Part shown: piece after piece, positions 17,047 to 27,351 of the stretch
Layout: each line of letters opens with the position of its first letter
Position numbering within the stretch: the stretch's first letter is position 1
Assembly: GCF_022968825.1 (NCBI RefSeq)
Contig: NZ_JALHKS010000005.1
Coordinates: forward strand, 62,001 to 126,000
Reading direction: 5' to 3'
Source: Chryseobacterium salipaludis
GTDB lineage: Bacteria; Bacteroidota; Bacteroidia; Flavobacteriales; Weeksellaceae
Length of the DNA stretch: 64,000 nucleotides
Notes under the pieces: model-generated
Databases searched by the model: none
Told to the model about the DNA's origin: nothing
Seen by the model: the letters and a program-made list of their open reading frames with translations, nothing else
Translations under genes and position numbers: made by a program

Positions 17047-18507
17047 ATGTCTATTCACAACAAAATAGTGGAAACGGCCATCACTTTCGATGACGTTCTG
17101 CTCATTCCCTCTTACTCCGAAGTCCTGCCGAATCAGGTTTCCCTCAAATCACGCCTTTCCGATAAAATCACGTTGAATGTTCCGGTTGTCTCCGCTGCGA
17201 TGGATACCGTAACCGAAGCTGAAATGGCTATTGCCTTGGCGCGTGTTGGCGGCCTGGGTTTCATTCATAAAAACATGACCATCGAGGAGCAGGCTTCACA
17301 GGTGTACCGTGTGAAACGTTCTGAAAACGGAATGATCTCCGATCCGGTTACGCTGTCCAAAGACCACACGCTGGCGGAAGCCAAAGAACTGATGGCGCAT
17401 TATAAAATATCAGGATTGCCGGTCGTGGATGACGACCAGAAACTCATCGGCATTATCACCAACCGCGATGTGAAGTATCAGGAAAATCTGGACGGAAAAG
17501 TGGAAGAACTGATGACCCGCGAAGACTTGATTACTTCTGATCGTGAAACTACGCTGGAGGAAGCCAAAGAAATTCTGCTTAAAAACCGGGTAGAAAAACT
17601 GCCGATTGTCGATAAGGATTTCAAACTTGTTGGGTTGATTACCATTAAGGATATTGACAATCAGACGGAATATCCCAACGCTAATAAAGACGGTAACGGT
17701 CGGCTGATGGTCGGCGCCGGTGTGGGCGTGGGCGAAGATACACTGGATCGTGTTACGGCACTGGTAAATGCCGGCGTGGATATTATTGCGATTGATTCGG
17801 CGCATGGCCATTCCAAAGGCGTGCTGCTGAAAATTGCAGAAATCCGAAGCAACTTCCCGGAACTGGATATTGTGGGCGGAAATATCGTAACGGCAGAGGC
17901 TGCCAAGGATCTGATTGAAGCCGGCGCCAATGTATTGAAAGTAGGTGTTGGTCCCGGTTCTATCTGTACTACCCGTGTCGTAGCAGGTGTGGGCGTACCG
18001 CAGCTTTCAGCGATCTACAACGTCTTTGATTATGCGAAGACGAAAAATGTAGCCGTGATTGCGGATGGCGGGATTAAACTCTCTGGTGATATTGTGAAAG
18101 CGCTGGCTTCCGGTGCAAGTGCGGTGATGCTGGGTTCTCTTTTAGCCGGCACGGATGAGGCACCGGGCGAGGAAATTATCTTCCAGGGGCGCACCTTTAA
18201 ATCTTATCAGGGAATGGGTTCACTTTCTGCCATGAAACGTGGCGGCAAGGAGCGCTATTTTCAAAGTGAAGCCAAAAAATTTGTACCCGAAGGGATCGAA
18301 GGCCGTGTGCCGCATAAGGGAAAATTGGAAGATGTGGTCTTCCAGCTGACCGGTGGTATCCGCGCGGGAATGGGCTATTGCGGAACGCCTGATATTCCTA
18401 CACTGCAAAACGACGGCAAAATGGTTATGATTACCGGCAGCGGCCTGAAGGAGTCGCATCCGCATGATGTGATCATCACCCAGGAAGCGCCCAATTATTC
18501 TCTTTAA
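17047..18507 (+). CDS. guaB: IMP dehydrogenase
   Basis: GuaB oxidises IMP to XMP with NAD, the committed step of guanine nucleotide synthesis. The 486-residue protein has a TIM-barrel split by two CBS domains (about residues 95-205). The catalytic cysteine lies in [13 protein letters not shown], the flap is at [17 protein letters not shown], and the phosphate loop includes [15 protein letters not shown]. The full bacterial length is present. It stands alone with its own promoter box. No guanine riboswitch-like structure was recognised in the short upstream gap. Confidence 0.96.
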   Translation: MSIHNKIVETAITFDDVLLIPSYSEVLPNQVSLKSRLSDKITLNVPVVSAAMDTVTEAEMAIALARVGGLGFIHKNMTIEEQASQVYRVKRSENGMISDPVTLSKDHTLAEAKELMAHYKISGLPVVDDDQKLIGIITNRDVKYQENLDGKVEELMTREDLITSDRETTLEEAKEILLKNRVEKLPIVDKDFKLVGLITIKDIDNQTEYPNANKDGNGRLMVGAGVGVGEDTLDRVTALVNAGVDIIAIDSAHGHSKGVLLKIAEIRSNFPELDIVGGNIVTAEAAKDLIEAGANVLKVGVGPGSICTTRVVAGVGVPQLSAIYNVFDYAKTKNVAVIADGGIKLSGDIVKALASGASAVMLGSLLAGTDEAPGEEIIFQGRTFKSYQGMGSLSAMKRGGKERYFQSEAKKFVPEGIEGRVPHKGKLEDVVFQLTGGIRAGMGYCGTPDIPTLQNDGKMVMITGSGLKESHPHDVIITQEAPNYSL

Positions 18508-18577
18508 AAGACTTTTTAAACCGTATTGTTCTAAAGCTGTAACAAATGTTGCAGCTTTTGTTGCTTCTCAAAATTTG

Positions 18578-18585
18578 TATCTTTA
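18578..18585 (+). promoter_or_regulatory. -7-like box before the 18593 lipoprotein gene
   Basis: TATCTTTA has one mismatch to TAnnTTTG and is preceded at 17 nt by TTTG (18557-18560). It ends 7 nt before the start codon, so the leader would be very short. Confidence 0.4.
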
Positions 18586-18592
18586 CAATTTT

Positions 18593-19033
18593 ATGAAAAA
18601 ATTCTGGCCCTTATTTGTTCTGGTTATCTTCTCCTGTACTGAGCAGTATCAGGTGGTTCGGCGGCCGGCCGGCAGTCCTGCTCCTACAGCACCTGTAACC
18701 GGAATGTCAGAATTTGACAGGCTGATGGAAAAAGACAGGATTAATAAAAAACAGGTGACCGCAGAAGTGCTCACCTATCTTTTAAATGAACCTGATGCAC
18801 GCGAACCCCGAACCGCAGCTGTGATTGAAAACAAATCTTTCTGCCCCATGATTCTGCGGATGAAGCGCAGCACTGATCAGTTTATTTACAGTTTGCCCAT
18901 CCCGGCACAATCCAAAAATCAGTTTGTTATTGAAAAGGGGTACTATCAGCTTTCCTCAAGAATTTGCCAGGCGCATTATCTGGCGGAGAAAGAGATTACG
19001 GAACCTTTAATTTTAATTTTATCAGATCATTAA
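18593..19033 (+). CDS. envelope lipoprotein, possibly DUF6759-like
   Basis: The 146-residue protein starts MKKFWPLFVLVIFSC, a lipoprotein signal with lipobox VIFSC. The mature part has a Pro-rich spacer, then a small domain with VIENKSFCPMILRMK, SLPIPAQSKNQFVIEKGYYQ and LSSRICQAHY, with two cysteines that could pair. This recalls the C-terminal domain annotated DUF6759 in Chryseobacterium, but I hold that match loosely. It stands alone between guaB and nirK. Function unknown. Confidence 0.65.
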   Translation: MKKFWPLFVLVIFSCTEQYQVVRRPAGSPAPTAPVTGMSEFDRLMEKDRINKKQVTAEVLTYLLNEPDAREPRTAAVIENKSFCPMILRMKRSTDQFIYSLPIPAQSKNQFVIEKGYYQLSSRICQAHYLAEKEITEPLILILSDH

Positions 19034-19109
19034 TAAATAAACAATTGATGCGAGATAAATTATTCAAAAGTTAAAACTTCAAACAGTGATTTAACTCATA
19101 CGTTTAAAT

Positions 19110-19140
19110 TTTGAAACAGCTTTTAATTCGGATAACTTTG
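19110..19140 (+). promoter_or_regulatory. complete -33/-7 promoter for nirK
   Basis: TTTG (19110-19113), a 19-nt spacer and TAACTTTG (19133-19140) match the Bacteroidota promoter exactly. The transcript should start near 19145, about 25 nt before the nirK ATG. It probably serves nirK, nirV and the Sco gene. Confidence 0.75.
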
Positions 19141-19169
19141 TCCTATTGAAAAACAGAAAAAATATCACA

Positions 19170-20204
19170 ATGAAAAAAACAGCATTTATCCTGGCACTTG
19201 GCCTTCTCGGATTGCAGGCATGTAAAGAAAACAACACAGATGCTACCACAAAGTCCGGTAACGACCCGATGAGCATCCAGGTGAGCGGCGACGCTTTGAA
19301 GCACGAAATCCTGAAACCCCCAATGGTGCCTGCCGCAATCGGCGACCGCGCTGCAAAAAAAGTAATTGTACATCTGGAATCTACGGAGGAAGAAGGAACA
19401 CTGGCAGATGGGGTAACTTATAAATTCTGGACTTTCAACAGTACAGTTCCGGGAACATTCATCCGTGTACGCGTGGGTGATGAAGTGGAACTTCACCTGA
19501 AAAATGCAAGCAACAGTGTAATGCCACACAATATTGACCTGCACGCGGTGAACGGTCCCGGCGGTGGTGCCGAAGCAACCAACGTGGCGCCCGGCAAAAC
19601 TGCGATCTTTAATTTTAAAGCATTAAACCCCGGCTTGTATGTATATCACTGTGCCGCTGCACCGGTTCCCATGCACATCGCGAACGGAATGTATGGGCTG
19701 ATCCTGGTAGAGCCGGAAGGAGGCTTGCCGAAAGTAGACCGCGAGTACTACATCATGCAGGGTGAGTTCTACACCAAAGGAAAAACCGATGAGAAAGGAC
19801 TTCAGGAATTTGATCAGGACAAAGGTGTGGATGAAAATCCGACGTATGTAGTCTTTAACGGTAAAAAGAATGCACTGATGGGCCCTGAGGCTCTGGAAGC
19901 CAAAGTAGGTGAAACCGTGAGACTGTATGTAGGAAACGGCGGACCGAACTTGGTATCTTCTTTCCATGTGATTGGTGAAATCTTCGATAAAGTATATGTA
20001 GAAGGAGGATCTAAAATCAATGAAAACGTACAAACAACGGTGATTCCTGCCGGAGGTGCAGCGATTGTAGAGTTTAAAGTGGATGAACCGGGAGAATACA
20101 TCCTCGTGGACCACTCGATTTTCCGCGCATTCAACAAAGGAGCGATCGGTAAACTGAAAGTGACCGGTGAAAAGAATCCGAAAGTTTATAATAAAGTTCA
20201 GTAA
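19170..20204 (+). CDS. nirK: copper-containing nitrite reductase (lipoprotein form)
   Basis: NirK reduces nitrite to nitric oxide outside the cytoplasmic membrane. The 344-residue protein has a lipobox (LLGLQACKE), so it is membrane-anchored. It has two cupredoxin domains. Type 1 and type 2 copper ligands are visible in [18 protein letters not shown] and [20 protein letters not shown], and the second-domain type 2 histidine in [19 protein letters not shown]. All expected ligands are present, so it should be active. It has a full promoter and is followed directly by a NirV-like gene and a Sco gene. No nitric oxide reductase is in the window. Confidence 0.93.
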   Translation: MKKTAFILALGLLGLQACKENNTDATTKSGNDPMSIQVSGDALKHEILKPPMVPAAIGDRAAKKVIVHLESTEEEGTLADGVTYKFWTFNSTVPGTFIRVRVGDEVELHLKNASNSVMPHNIDLHAVNGPGGGAEATNVAPGKTAIFNFKALNPGLYVYHCAAAPVPMHIANGMYGLILVEPEGGLPKVDREYYIMQGEFYTKGKTDEKGLQEFDQDKGVDENPTYVVFNGKKNALMGPEALEAKVGETVRLYVGNGGPNLVSSFHVIGEIFDKVYVEGGSKINENVQTTVIPAGGAAIVEFKVDEPGEYILVDHSIFRAFNKGAIGKLKVTGEKNPKVYNKVQ

Positions 20205-21077
20205 TTGACTAACGCACATTTCATAAAAACTGCCGTACAACGCCTGATCATGCTGGTGCTGGGCGGCAGTTTATTTTTAGCAATCGCCTGTGAAGCACCC
20301 GCCACACCGGAAAAACCAGTTAAAAGAAGTCCGGTTACAGGACTGGCGCCCATCACGCCTACGGTTAAAATGGTGATCATCAAAGGTGGCAAATACCAGC
20401 CGTTTTACGGAGAGAATGGCATACTGGAGGAAGTCGATGATTTTCTGCTGGATGAAAGACCGGTGACTAATGCCGAATTTCTGGAATTCGTTAAACTGAA
20501 TCCGCAGTGGAGGCGCAGCAATGTGAAATCTGTTTTTGCTGATGACACGTATCTGAAAGACTGGCAGGACGACGAAACCTTACCAAAAGATGCCGACCCG
20601 AATGCGGCCGTAACCTTTGTTTCCTGGTACGCGGCGAAAGCATATGCCAAGAGTGCCGGCAAAAGATTACCAACGCTGGATGAATGGGAATATGTTGCCA
20701 TGGCGGATGAAGAAGTGCCCAACGCCCGTGAGAAACCAACGTATTCTTCGCACCTGGTTAATCTGTACAATCAGAAAAACCGCCAGTTGCATCCGGTGAA
20801 GGAATCTGCACCCAATTACTGGGGAGTGTACAATATGTTTGACCTGGTCTGGGAATGGACAGAAGATTTTAATTCCATCATGACGACCAGCGATTCACGC
20901 ACCGCCGAGTTTGATGACAAAGGCTTATTCTGCGCCGCGGCGGCCACGACGACGACTGATGTTCTAAACTATGCCTCGTATATGCGATACGCTTTCCGGG
21001 CGAGCCTTAAAGCAAATTATACCGTGGGCAATCTGGGCTTCAGGTGCGCGAGAAACCTCTCAACCTTAGAAAAATGA
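20205..21077 (+). CDS. nirV: NirV-like formylglycine-generating-enzyme family lipoprotein
   Basis: The 290-residue protein belongs to the SUMF1/FGE-sulfatase family, with DERPVTNAEFLEFVKLNP, AGKRLPTLDEWEYVAM and the terminal NLGFRCARN signature. Genes of this type next to nirK are called nirV and are thought to help nitrite reduction or NirK maturation. The best start is a TTG directly after the nirK stop: it supplies the basic residues (K8, R13) in front of the hydrophobic stretch and lipobox LAIAC. The next ATG at 20250 would leave a signal with no positive charge. The stop overlaps the next start as ATGA. Confidence 0.85.
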   Translation: MTNAHFIKTAVQRLIMLVLGGSLFLAIACEAPATPEKPVKRSPVTGLAPITPTVKMVIIKGGKYQPFYGENGILEEVDDFLLDERPVTNAEFLEFVKLNPQWRRSNVKSVFADDTYLKDWQDDETLPKDADPNAAVTFVSWYAAKAYAKSAGKRLPTLDEWEYVAMADEEVPNAREKPTYSSHLVNLYNQKNRQLHPVKESAPNYWGVYNMFDLVWEWTEDFNSIMTTSDSRTAEFDDKGLFCAAAATTTTDVLNYASYMRYAFRASLKANYTVGNLGFRCARNLSTLEK

Positions 21078-21637
21078 AAAATATAATAGTCTGGATGTTC
21101 CTGATCTTGCTGACAGGATGTGTCCAGGAAAATAAACAGGAAGAAAAGCCGCTGGAAGAATCCATCTTCTTGCTGGAATCCAACTGGCAGAATCAGGACG
21201 GAAAAACCCTAAAACTACGGGACCTGAAAGGAAAAAACCTGGTGGTTACGATGATTTTTACACGCTGCGAAACCGCCTGCCCACTCCTGGTTAAGGATAT
21301 GCAACAGGTCAAAGCAAAATTGGATAAGAAGCATCAAAAGGATACCGACTTTATTCTGGTATCTGTGGATCCGGAAAATGATACGCCCGAAGTTTTGAAA
21401 GCGTATGCACAGAAAAACAATCTTACCGACGGTTCCTGGAAATTGCTTCGGAGCAATGCGGAAGATACCCGTGAACTGGCGAATGTGCTGGCCACGAAGT
21501 ATAAACAGATTACACCGATTGTGTTCTCACACTCGAATATTATTACGGTCTTTAACAAGCAGGGCGAAATGGTCAGCCAGGCAGAAGGAACAGTAAAAGA
21601 TGAAGAAGTTGCCGCTACGGTCAACCAACTGCCCTAA
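21074..21637 (+). CDS. SCO1/SenC family copper chaperone lipoprotein
   Basis: Sco proteins are thioredoxin-fold copper chaperones that load copper centres such as cytochrome oxidase CuA and, in denitrifiers, NosZ or NirK. The 187-residue protein has a lipobox (ILLTGC), the copper-binding CxxxC in MIFTRCETACPLLVKD, and the conserved distal histidine in IVFSHSNIITVFN. The ATG at 21074 overlaps the nirV stop by 4 nt, so translation is coupled. An in-frame start 30 nt upstream would precede the signal peptide and is less likely. Context suggests it serves NirK. Confidence 0.92.
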   Translation: MKNIIVWMFLILLTGCVQENKQEEKPLEESIFLLESNWQNQDGKTLKLRDLKGKNLVVTMIFTRCETACPLLVKDMQQVKAKLDKKHQKDTDFILVSVDPENDTPEVLKAYAQKNNLTDGSWKLLRSNAEDTRELANVLATKYKQITPIVFSHSNIITVFNKQGEMVSQAEGTVKDEEVAATVNQLP

Positions 21638-21661
21638 CGGGTGAGATTTAAATTTGAAGAT

Positions 21662-21690
21662 AACTACCGCCCATTCGGCGGTAGTTTTTT
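21662..21690 (+). terminator. terminator after nirK-nirV-sco
   Basis: A perfect 9-bp stem (ACTACCGCC / GGCGGTAGT) with a 5-nt loop is followed by six T residues, 25 nt past the Sco stop. Confidence 0.85.
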
Positions 21691-22765
21691 ATGGTTTTTC
21701 TTCTAACTCTTTTTCCAGCTGCCGGATCCGGTGCTCTGTTACTAAATCGCGCTTCCGGATTTTTTCAGCCGCATACTGCCGGTAGCCCGACTCGGTATTT
21801 TCCAGAAGGTAATCATATGGCCCGGCTGAGGAAATCAGCTTGACCAGTACAGGTGCAATTTCAAGACAGATGAACAAACCCATGATGAAACTGGCTGCTA
21901 CTGCGATGACTGCTGAATTTTCACCTAACTCATCCAGAGCCTGTAACCGAGCGGCAAATCCGGTAAAACGATCCTCGGCAGTATCGGTTTTTTCTCTCTC
22001 TTTCTCCACATTGGAATATACTTTTGCCACTTCCTGATCCAGATAGTTTAATCGCGGAGCTATTTGCTTCTGATAATTTTCCAGATCCGCGCGCCGCTGT
22101 TCTTTCAGCTCGGCTTTTCGTTTGGCATTCGGACCATACCCTACTTTGCCACTGGTCAAGCCGCTCTCCTTTCCCAAAATTTCTTTCTCCAGTTCCACAG
22201 CAGCAGAGTCATAGGATTTCTGATAATCTGCAATTTTGGTCTGTATGGTCTGCTTTTCATTTGCGAAAGGAGTGGATTGCTGCAGAATGCGGCCGTTCAT
22301 CTCCTTCTGCAACTGTGCTTTATTCCGCTGGATAATGGTATTCAACTGTTTGTTGACTTCCTTTTCAAATATTTTTAACTCCAGCGGCTTCGAGATAATT
22401 ACTCCCAGAAAACCTGCCAGGATCAGCCGCGGTAAAGCCATAAGCAATTGTTGCCACCAGGCGCCGGTTTTTTTCATCGACGAGACGATATAGCGATCGA
22501 GATTAAAAATCATTAAACCCCACAGAACAGCAAACGCTACTGAAATCCAGGCATCATCAAATACCGTAAACATGGCATATCCGGCGGATAAAGCTGCAAA
22601 GACTGCCGTGAATAAAATAACGCCGCCGATACCGGAAAACTTATTCCATTCGGTGGGTGCTTTGCGTAACTGATGCACATTGCTGCCGGAGCAAGTCAGC
22701 AGGAAATGCTGCAAGGCATTTGGGCGTATATCAGCAGGTGAATGTTCTTTTATATTATTTTTCAT
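21689..22765 (-). CDS. DUF4407 membrane protein
   Basis: The 358-residue protein has two close N-terminal membrane helices (GGVILFTAVFAALSAGYAMF and ISVAFAVLWGLMIFNL), the block NLDRYIVSS typical of DUF4407, and a third hydrophobic stretch (LPRLILAGFLGVIIS). A long charged coiled coil follows (about residues 135-270), then a C-terminal helix (SAVIAVAASFIMGLFICL). Function is unknown; the plan suggests a membrane-anchored coiled-coil sensor or scaffold. It converges on the nirK operon and stands apart from ruvC. Confidence 0.88.
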   Translation of the reverse strand: MKNNIKEHSPADIRPNALQHFLLTCSGSNVHQLRKAPTEWNKFSGIGGVILFTAVFAALSAGYAMFTVFDDAWISVAFAVLWGLMIFNLDRYIVSSMKKTGAWWQQLLMALPRLILAGFLGVIISKPLELKIFEKEVNKQLNTIIQRNKAQLQKEMNGRILQQSTPFANEKQTIQTKIADYQKSYDSAAVELEKEILGKESGLTSGKVGYGPNAKRKAELKEQRRADLENYQKQIAPRLNYLDQEVAKVYSNVEKEREKTDTAEDRFTGFAARLQALDELGENSAVIAVAASFIMGLFICLEIAPVLVKLISSAGPYDYLLENTESGYRQYAAEKIRKRDLVTEHRIRQLEKELEEKP

Positions 22766-22889
22766 AAAGTTTTAAATACAATATGTCTTCATAAACGCAA
22801 CAATGTTACGGATAGTATTTGGTTTTACAAGGATCAGCACTCTTATAAAGGTATTTTTAAAATGAGTTCATTAAATTTCTGTTGTAAAA

Positions 22890-23441
22890 TTACCGCAGCC
22901 GGTCCGGATTCTGTTTTAAGAAACTGTCCCAGCCCGTATAGCTTTTATCGGTAAGGGCGTTACCCGAATTAAAGTGATGACAAACCGCCACTGCCAAACC
23001 ATCGGAGGCATCCAGGTACTTAGTGGGAAATTCCTTTAAATTTAAAAGTGTTTTCAGCATCCCGGCCACCTGTTCCTTGCTGGCATTTCCGTTTCCGGTA
23101 ATGGCCATTTTAATCTTCTTGGGCGAGTATTCAGTAATAGGCACATCCCGGTATAAGGAAGCCGCCATCGCCACACCCTGCGCCCGCCCCAGCTTCAGCA
23201 TGGACTGCACATTTTTACCGTAAAAGGGTGCTTCCAGCGCTACTTCATCCGGATGAAATTCATCAATTAAGGATAAGGTTCGCTCGAAGATATATTTCAG
23301 TTTCGTTTCGTGGTTCGGATATTTCTTAAGGATCAGCTCATGTATCGACAGCAAATCCATTTTGCTGCCCTGCACCGAGATCAACCCAAACCCCATCACC
23401 GTTGTCCCCGGGTCAATACCCAAAATAATTTTTTCTGTCAC
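22890..23441 (-). CDS. ruvC: Holliday junction resolvase RuvC
   Basis: RuvC cuts Holliday junctions as a dimer. The 183-residue protein has the RNase H-like first acidic residue in IILGIDPGTTVMGFG, the second in VALEAPFYGKNVQS, and the terminal acidic pair in YLDASDGLAVAVCHH, so the active site is complete. The start codon is GTG at 23441 (the protein begins MTEKI). A -7 box ends only 4 nt before it, so the mRNA is predicted to be leaderless or nearly so. Confidence 0.95.
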   Translation of the reverse strand: MTEKIILGIDPGTTVMGFGLISVQGSKMDLLSIHELILKKYPNHETKLKYIFERTLSLIDEFHPDEVALEAPFYGKNVQSMLKLGRAQGVAMAASLYRDVPITEYSPKKIKMAITGNGNASKEQVAGMLKTLLNLKEFPTKYLDASDGLAVAVCHHFNSGNALTDKSYTGWDSFLKQNPDRLR

Positions 23442-23445
23442 GCTG

Positions 23446-23453
23446 CAAATTTA
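23446..23453 (-). promoter_or_regulatory. -7 promoter box for ruvC, nearly leaderless
   Basis: The minus strand reads TAAATTTG, an exact TAnnTTTG, ending 4 nt before the GTG start. Confidence 0.45.
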
Positions 23454-23561
23454 CAGCTTTCCCGACAGATGACTTCACTCCCGAAAAACCAAAATTCCGG
23501 CTGGCGCAGTGCTTGCAGTATTTGCATCACACAGTACAATACAAATTTTAAAATAAGAATT

Positions 23562-23888
23562 ATGAATAATCAAACTTTGGTGCAGACCCTCGCGGAATGC
23601 ATCGCCGCGTGTAATTATTGTGCGGATGCCTGCCTGGATGAAGAAAACGTATCGATGATGAAAGAATGTATCCGGACGGATCGTGCGTGCGCGGCAGTCT
23701 GTACAACCGTTCATCAGCTGGTAGTTTCTGGATACACGAACATCAGCGATTTAATTCAGGTCTGTATTCGGATTTGCCGTGAATGTGAACAGGAATGCGC
23801 GAAACACGCCGATATGCACGATCATTGCCGCCGCTGTATGGAAGCCTGCCGCAAATGTGCGGATGCCTGCGGGGAACTGGCGGCTTAA
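23562..23888 (+). CDS. four-helix-bundle copper-binding protein (DUF326, Csp-like)
   Basis: The 108-residue protein carries 16 cysteines spaced along four predicted helices (AECIAACNYCADAC, KECIRTDRACAAVC, QVCIRICRECEQEC, DHCRRCMEACRKCADAC). This is the pattern of Csp copper-storage proteins, which line a bundle with Cu(I)-binding cysteines. No signal peptide is present, so it matches the cytosolic Csp3 type. The ATG at 23562 is the start of the family; an open frame extends upstream through unrelated sequence. It is near the copper enzyme nirK and the Sco gene, which suggests local copper handling. Confidence 0.9.
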   Translation: MNNQTLVQTLAECIAACNYCADACLDEENVSMMKECIRTDRACAAVCTTVHQLVVSGYTNISDLIQVCIRICRECEQECAKHADMHDHCRRCMEACRKCADACGELAA

Positions 23889-23906
23889 TTGTTTTGTTTA
23901 AAAAAG

Positions 23907-23938
23907 AAACCTTCAAGGTTTTGAAACCTTGAAGGTTT
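23907..23938. terminator. 15-bp perfect palindrome between converging genes, likely bidirectional terminator
   Basis: Two 15-nt arms (AAACCTTCAAGGTTT and AAACCTTGAAGGTTT) are exact reverse complements with a 2-nt spacer. Each arm is itself nearly self-complementary. It lies 18 nt after the copper-protein stop and 11 nt from the icmF stop. Confidence 0.7.
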
Positions 23939-23949
23939 AGATTTAAAAC

Positions 23950-26900
23950 TTACATATTCCTTCTGTACTTCCCTCCCACTTCAAACAGTGCGGTGGTAAT
24001 CTGCCCCAGCGAGCAGAATTTTACTGCTTCCATCATAACCTCGAAAAGGTTTTGTTGGTTGATGGCCGCCGTCTGCAGTTGCTGCAGCATTTCCTCGCTG
24101 CGGTCTGCATGCGCCTGTTGGAAGTTTTTCAGGTTTTTAATTTGTTGCTGTTTCTCTTCATCAGTGGAACGAATTACCTCACCCGGCAGCACGGTGGGTG
24201 AACCATCTTTCCCGAGGAAGGTATTCACGCCGATAATCGGATATTCGCCCGTATGCTTCAGCATTTCATAATGCATACTTTCTTCCTGAATTTTCGAGCG
24301 CTGATACATGGTTTCCATGGAACCGAGCACGCCGCCTCGTTCGGTGATCCGGTCAAATTCGGCATATACCGCTTCTTCAACGAGGTCGGTTAATTCTTCG
24401 ATGATAAAGGATCCCTGCAGAGGATTTTCATTTTTCGCCAAGCCTAACTCCTTATTAATGATGAGCTGGATGGCCATGGCGCGACGTACGGAATCTTCCG
24501 TCGGCGTCGTAATAGCTTCGTCATACGCATTGGTATGGAGAGAGTTACAGTTATCGTAAATAGCATACAAGGCCTGCAGCGTGGTGCGGATGTCGTTGAA
24601 ATCAATTTCCTGCGCGTGCAGCGAACGTCCGGATGTCTGGATATGATACTTCAGCATCTGGCTCCGTTCGTTGGCATTGTATTTAAACTTCATGGCTTTG
24701 GCCCAAATCTTTCTGGCCACCCGGCCGATGACCGCATATTCGGGATCAACACCGTTTGAGAAGAAAAAGGAAAGGTTAGGCGCAAAGTCATTGATATCCA
24801 TGCCGCGGCTCAGATAGTATTCCACATATGTGAAACCATTTGCCAGTGTGAAAGCCAGCTGCGTAATCGGATTGGCACCTGCTTCGGCAATGTGATACCC
24901 CGAGATGGAAACCGAATAGAAATTCCGCACTTTCTGGTCAATGAAATACTGCTGCACATCCCCCATCAGACGCAGGGCAAACTCCGTGGAAAAAATACAG
25001 GTGTTTTGTGCCTGGTCTTCTTTTAAGATATCCGCCTGCACCGTTCCGCGCACCGTGGCAATTGTTTCTGCTTTAATTTTATTATAAACATCAGCTTCCA
25101 CCACTTCGTCACCGGTGAGACCGAGTAATTTTAAACCCAGTCCGTTATTTCCCTTCGGAAGCTCGCCGGAATATACTGGTCTTCGCAAGTCCTGGTCGTC
25201 ATATTTTGCTTTAAGAATTTTCTCGACGTTATCCCAAAGGTTATGTTCAGTCAGGTATTTTTCCACATTCTGATCAATCGCCGCGTTCATGAAGAAGGCC
25301 AGCAGCATCGGTGCCGGACCGTTGATGGTCATTGAAACCGAAGTCATGGCATTCACCAGGTCAAAACCGGAGTACAATTTCTTAGCATCATCCAGTGTCG
25401 CAATTGAAACACCGGCATTTCCGATTTTACCGTAAATATCCGGTGGCAAGGCAGGATCCTGGCCGTACAGCGTCACGGAGTCAAACGCTGTCGATAAGCG
25501 CTTGGCATCCATATCCGCAGACACATAATGGAAACGGCGGTTGGTTCTTTCGGGTCCACCTTCACCGGCAAACATTCGGGTAGGGTCCTCTCCTGTTCTT
25601 TTAAAAGGAAAAAGTCCGGCCGTGTACGGAAACTGTCCGGGCACATTTTCCTGTCCTTTCCAGCGAATCAGGTCACCCCAATCTTTAAATTTCGGCAACG
25701 CGATCTTTGGGATTTTCAGGTGAGAAAGTGATTCATATTTGGTTTCCACTTTAATTTCCTTGCCGCGCACAAAATAAGAAAAGGAATCGGCTGCCATTTC
25801 CTCGGTAAAGCTGTTCCAGTTTTCCAAGAACGAACTATTCTCTTCAGATAATTCCTTGCGCGTTTCTTCATAAGCAGACTGCAGAGCCTGCTGAACATGA
25901 TCATGGTCTGCCAGCAATTGGCGGATGCCCTCCAGCTGATATAATTTGCGCGCAGTTTCCGCCTGTTCTTTCACCTGCTGATCGTAGGCATGGTTGCTTT
26001 CCACAATTTCGGAAAGGTAGCGTACACGCTTGGGCGGAATTACGGTACTGTCGTCGGAAACATTATGCTCTACAAATTCCCGAAAGCTGGCGGCGGTATC
26101 GCCATCTTTTTCCCGGAGTCTTTCGTTCACCTTGCGGATGAGTGCATTGTACAGCTCGGTGGTGCCCCAATCATTAAACTGGCTGGCTTTGGTCGCGAAC
26201 ACCGGCATTTCTTCCAGTTTCTGCTCAAAGGCCACATGATTGCGCTGGTACGTTTTGCGCACAGCCTGCAACGCATCGAGTGCGCCGCGCTTATCGGATT
26301 TATTTAAAGCAATCAGATCAGCATAGTCCAGCATATCGATTTTCTCGAGCTGCGTGGAAGCGCCGTATTCCGGTGTCATCACGTACATCGAGACATCAGC
26401 GATTTCGGTGATTTCGGAACCGCTCTGGCCGATGCCTGATGTTTCCAGAATAATGAGATCGGGATGCGCCAGCTTTAAAATATCCAGTGCTGAATGGATA
26501 TAAGGCGAAACAGAAACATTATTTTCCCGGGTCGCCATGGAACGCATATACACGCGGGAATCGTGGATCGAATTCATGCGGATGCGGTCACCCAGTAGGG
26601 CACCTCCGGTTTTCTTCTTAGAGGGGTCCACGGAAATAATGGCAATTTTCTGGTCCGGGTTTGCACGCAGGAAACGTCGAACGAGTTCATCAGTCAGCGA
26701 GGATTTACCTGCACCACCGGTACCGGTTATCCCGATAATCGGGATATGAATATATTTTGCTTTTTCAGCGATGGCTTCTACCAAATCCGGGCGCTCATCG
26801 GAGAAGTTTTCCACGGCAGAAATTACTTCCGCAATGGATTTACTGTATTCAAACTGAATCTTGTCCAGGTCTGCGGCGGTAATATGTTCGCCGGTAGCAA

Positions 26901-27330
26901 AGTCCGAACGCTGCACCAAATCGTTAATCATTCCCTGCAGGCCCATTTCACGGCCATCATCCGGGGAATAGATACGGTCGATTCCGTAGTCCATCAATTC
27001 TTTGATTTCCTCGGGCAGGATAACGCCACCGCCGCCACCGAAAATTTTAATCTGGGGTGCTCCTTTTTCGCGCAGCAGGTCATAAATGTATTTAAAATAC
27101 TCAGTGTGGCCGCCCTGATAGGATGTCAGCGCAATGGCATTGGCATCTTCCTGGATGGCGCAGTCCACCACTTCCTGGGCAGATTTATCATGGCCGAGGT
27201 GAATAACTTCAGCTCCGGTAGCCTGGATCATGCGGCGCATAATATTGATGGCGGCATCGTGGCCATCGAAAAGTGAAGCTGCCGTGACGACACGGACTTT
27301 ATGTTTGGGTGTATATTTTTGAGGTTCCAT
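23950..27330 (-). CDS. icmF: fused isobutyryl-CoA mutase (B12 domain, G-protein chaperone, mutase)
   Basis: The 1126-residue protein joins three parts. An N-terminal B12-binding domain carries [20 protein letters not shown] and [10 protein letters not shown] MeaB-like GTPase chaperone has its P-loop [12 protein letters not shown] near residue 200. The C-terminal part is an acyl-CoA mutase TIM barrel with [10 protein letters not shown] and the terminal VCSLGQ-like [14 protein letters not shown]. IcmF interconverts isobutyryl- and n-butyryl-CoA or related acyl-CoAs using adenosylcobalamin. The ATG at 27330 is chosen because a -7 box lies 21 nt upstream; an earlier in-frame start at 27363 lies upstream of that box. 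It is monocistronic. Confidence 0.92.
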   Translation of the reverse strand: MEPQKYTPKHKVRVVTAASLFDGHDAAINIMRRMIQATGAEVIHLGHDKSAQEVVDCAIQEDANAIALTSYQGGHTEYFKYIYDLLREKGAPQIKIFGGGGGVILPEEIKELMDYGIDRIYSPDDGREMGLQGMINDLVQRSDFATGEHITAADLDKIQFEYSKSIAEVISAVENFSDERPDLVEAIAEKAKYIHIPIIGITGTGGAGKSSLTDELVRRFLRANPDQKIAIISVDPSKKKTGGALLGDRIRMNSIHDSRVYMRSMATRENNVSVSPYIHSALDILKLAHPDLIILETSGIGQSGSEITEIADVSMYVMTPEYGASTQLEKIDMLDYADLIALNKSDKRGALDALQAVRKTYQRNHVAFEQKLEEMPVFATKASQFNDWGTTELYNALIRKVNERLREKDGDTAASFREFVEHNVSDDSTVIPPKRVRYLSEIVESNHAYDQQVKEQAETARKLYQLEGIRQLLADHDHVQQALQSAYEETRKELSEENSSFLENWNSFTEEMAADSFSYFVRGKEIKVETKYESLSHLKIPKIALPKFKDWGDLIRWKGQENVPGQFPYTAGLFPFKRTGEDPTRMFAGEGGPERTNRRFHYVSADMDAKRLSTAFDSVTLYGQDPALPPDIYGKIGNAGVSIATLDDAKKLYSGFDLVNAMTSVSMTINGPAPMLLAFFMNAAIDQNVEKYLTEHNLWDNVEKILKAKYDDQDLRRPVYSGELPKGNNGLGLKLLGLTGDEVVEADVYNKIKAETIATVRGTVQADILKEDQAQNTCIFSTEFALRLMGDVQQYFIDQKVRNFYSVSISGYHIAEAGANPITQLAFTLANGFTYVEYYLSRGMDINDFAPNLSFFFSNGVDPEYAVIGRVARKIWAKAMKFKYNANERSQMLKYHIQTSGRSLHAQEIDFNDIRTTLQALYAIYDNCNSLHTNAYDEAITTPTEDSVRRAMAIQLIINKELGLAKNENPLQGSFIIEELTDLVEEAVYAEFDRITERGGVLGSMETMYQRSKIQEESMHYEMLKHTGEYPIIGVNTFLGKDGSPTVLPGEVIRSTDEEKQQQIKNLKNFQQAHADRSEEMLQQLQTAAINQQNLFEVMMEAVKFCSLGQITTALFEVGGKYRRNM

Positions 27331-27351
27331 ACGGTAATTTTCGAAAGTTCC

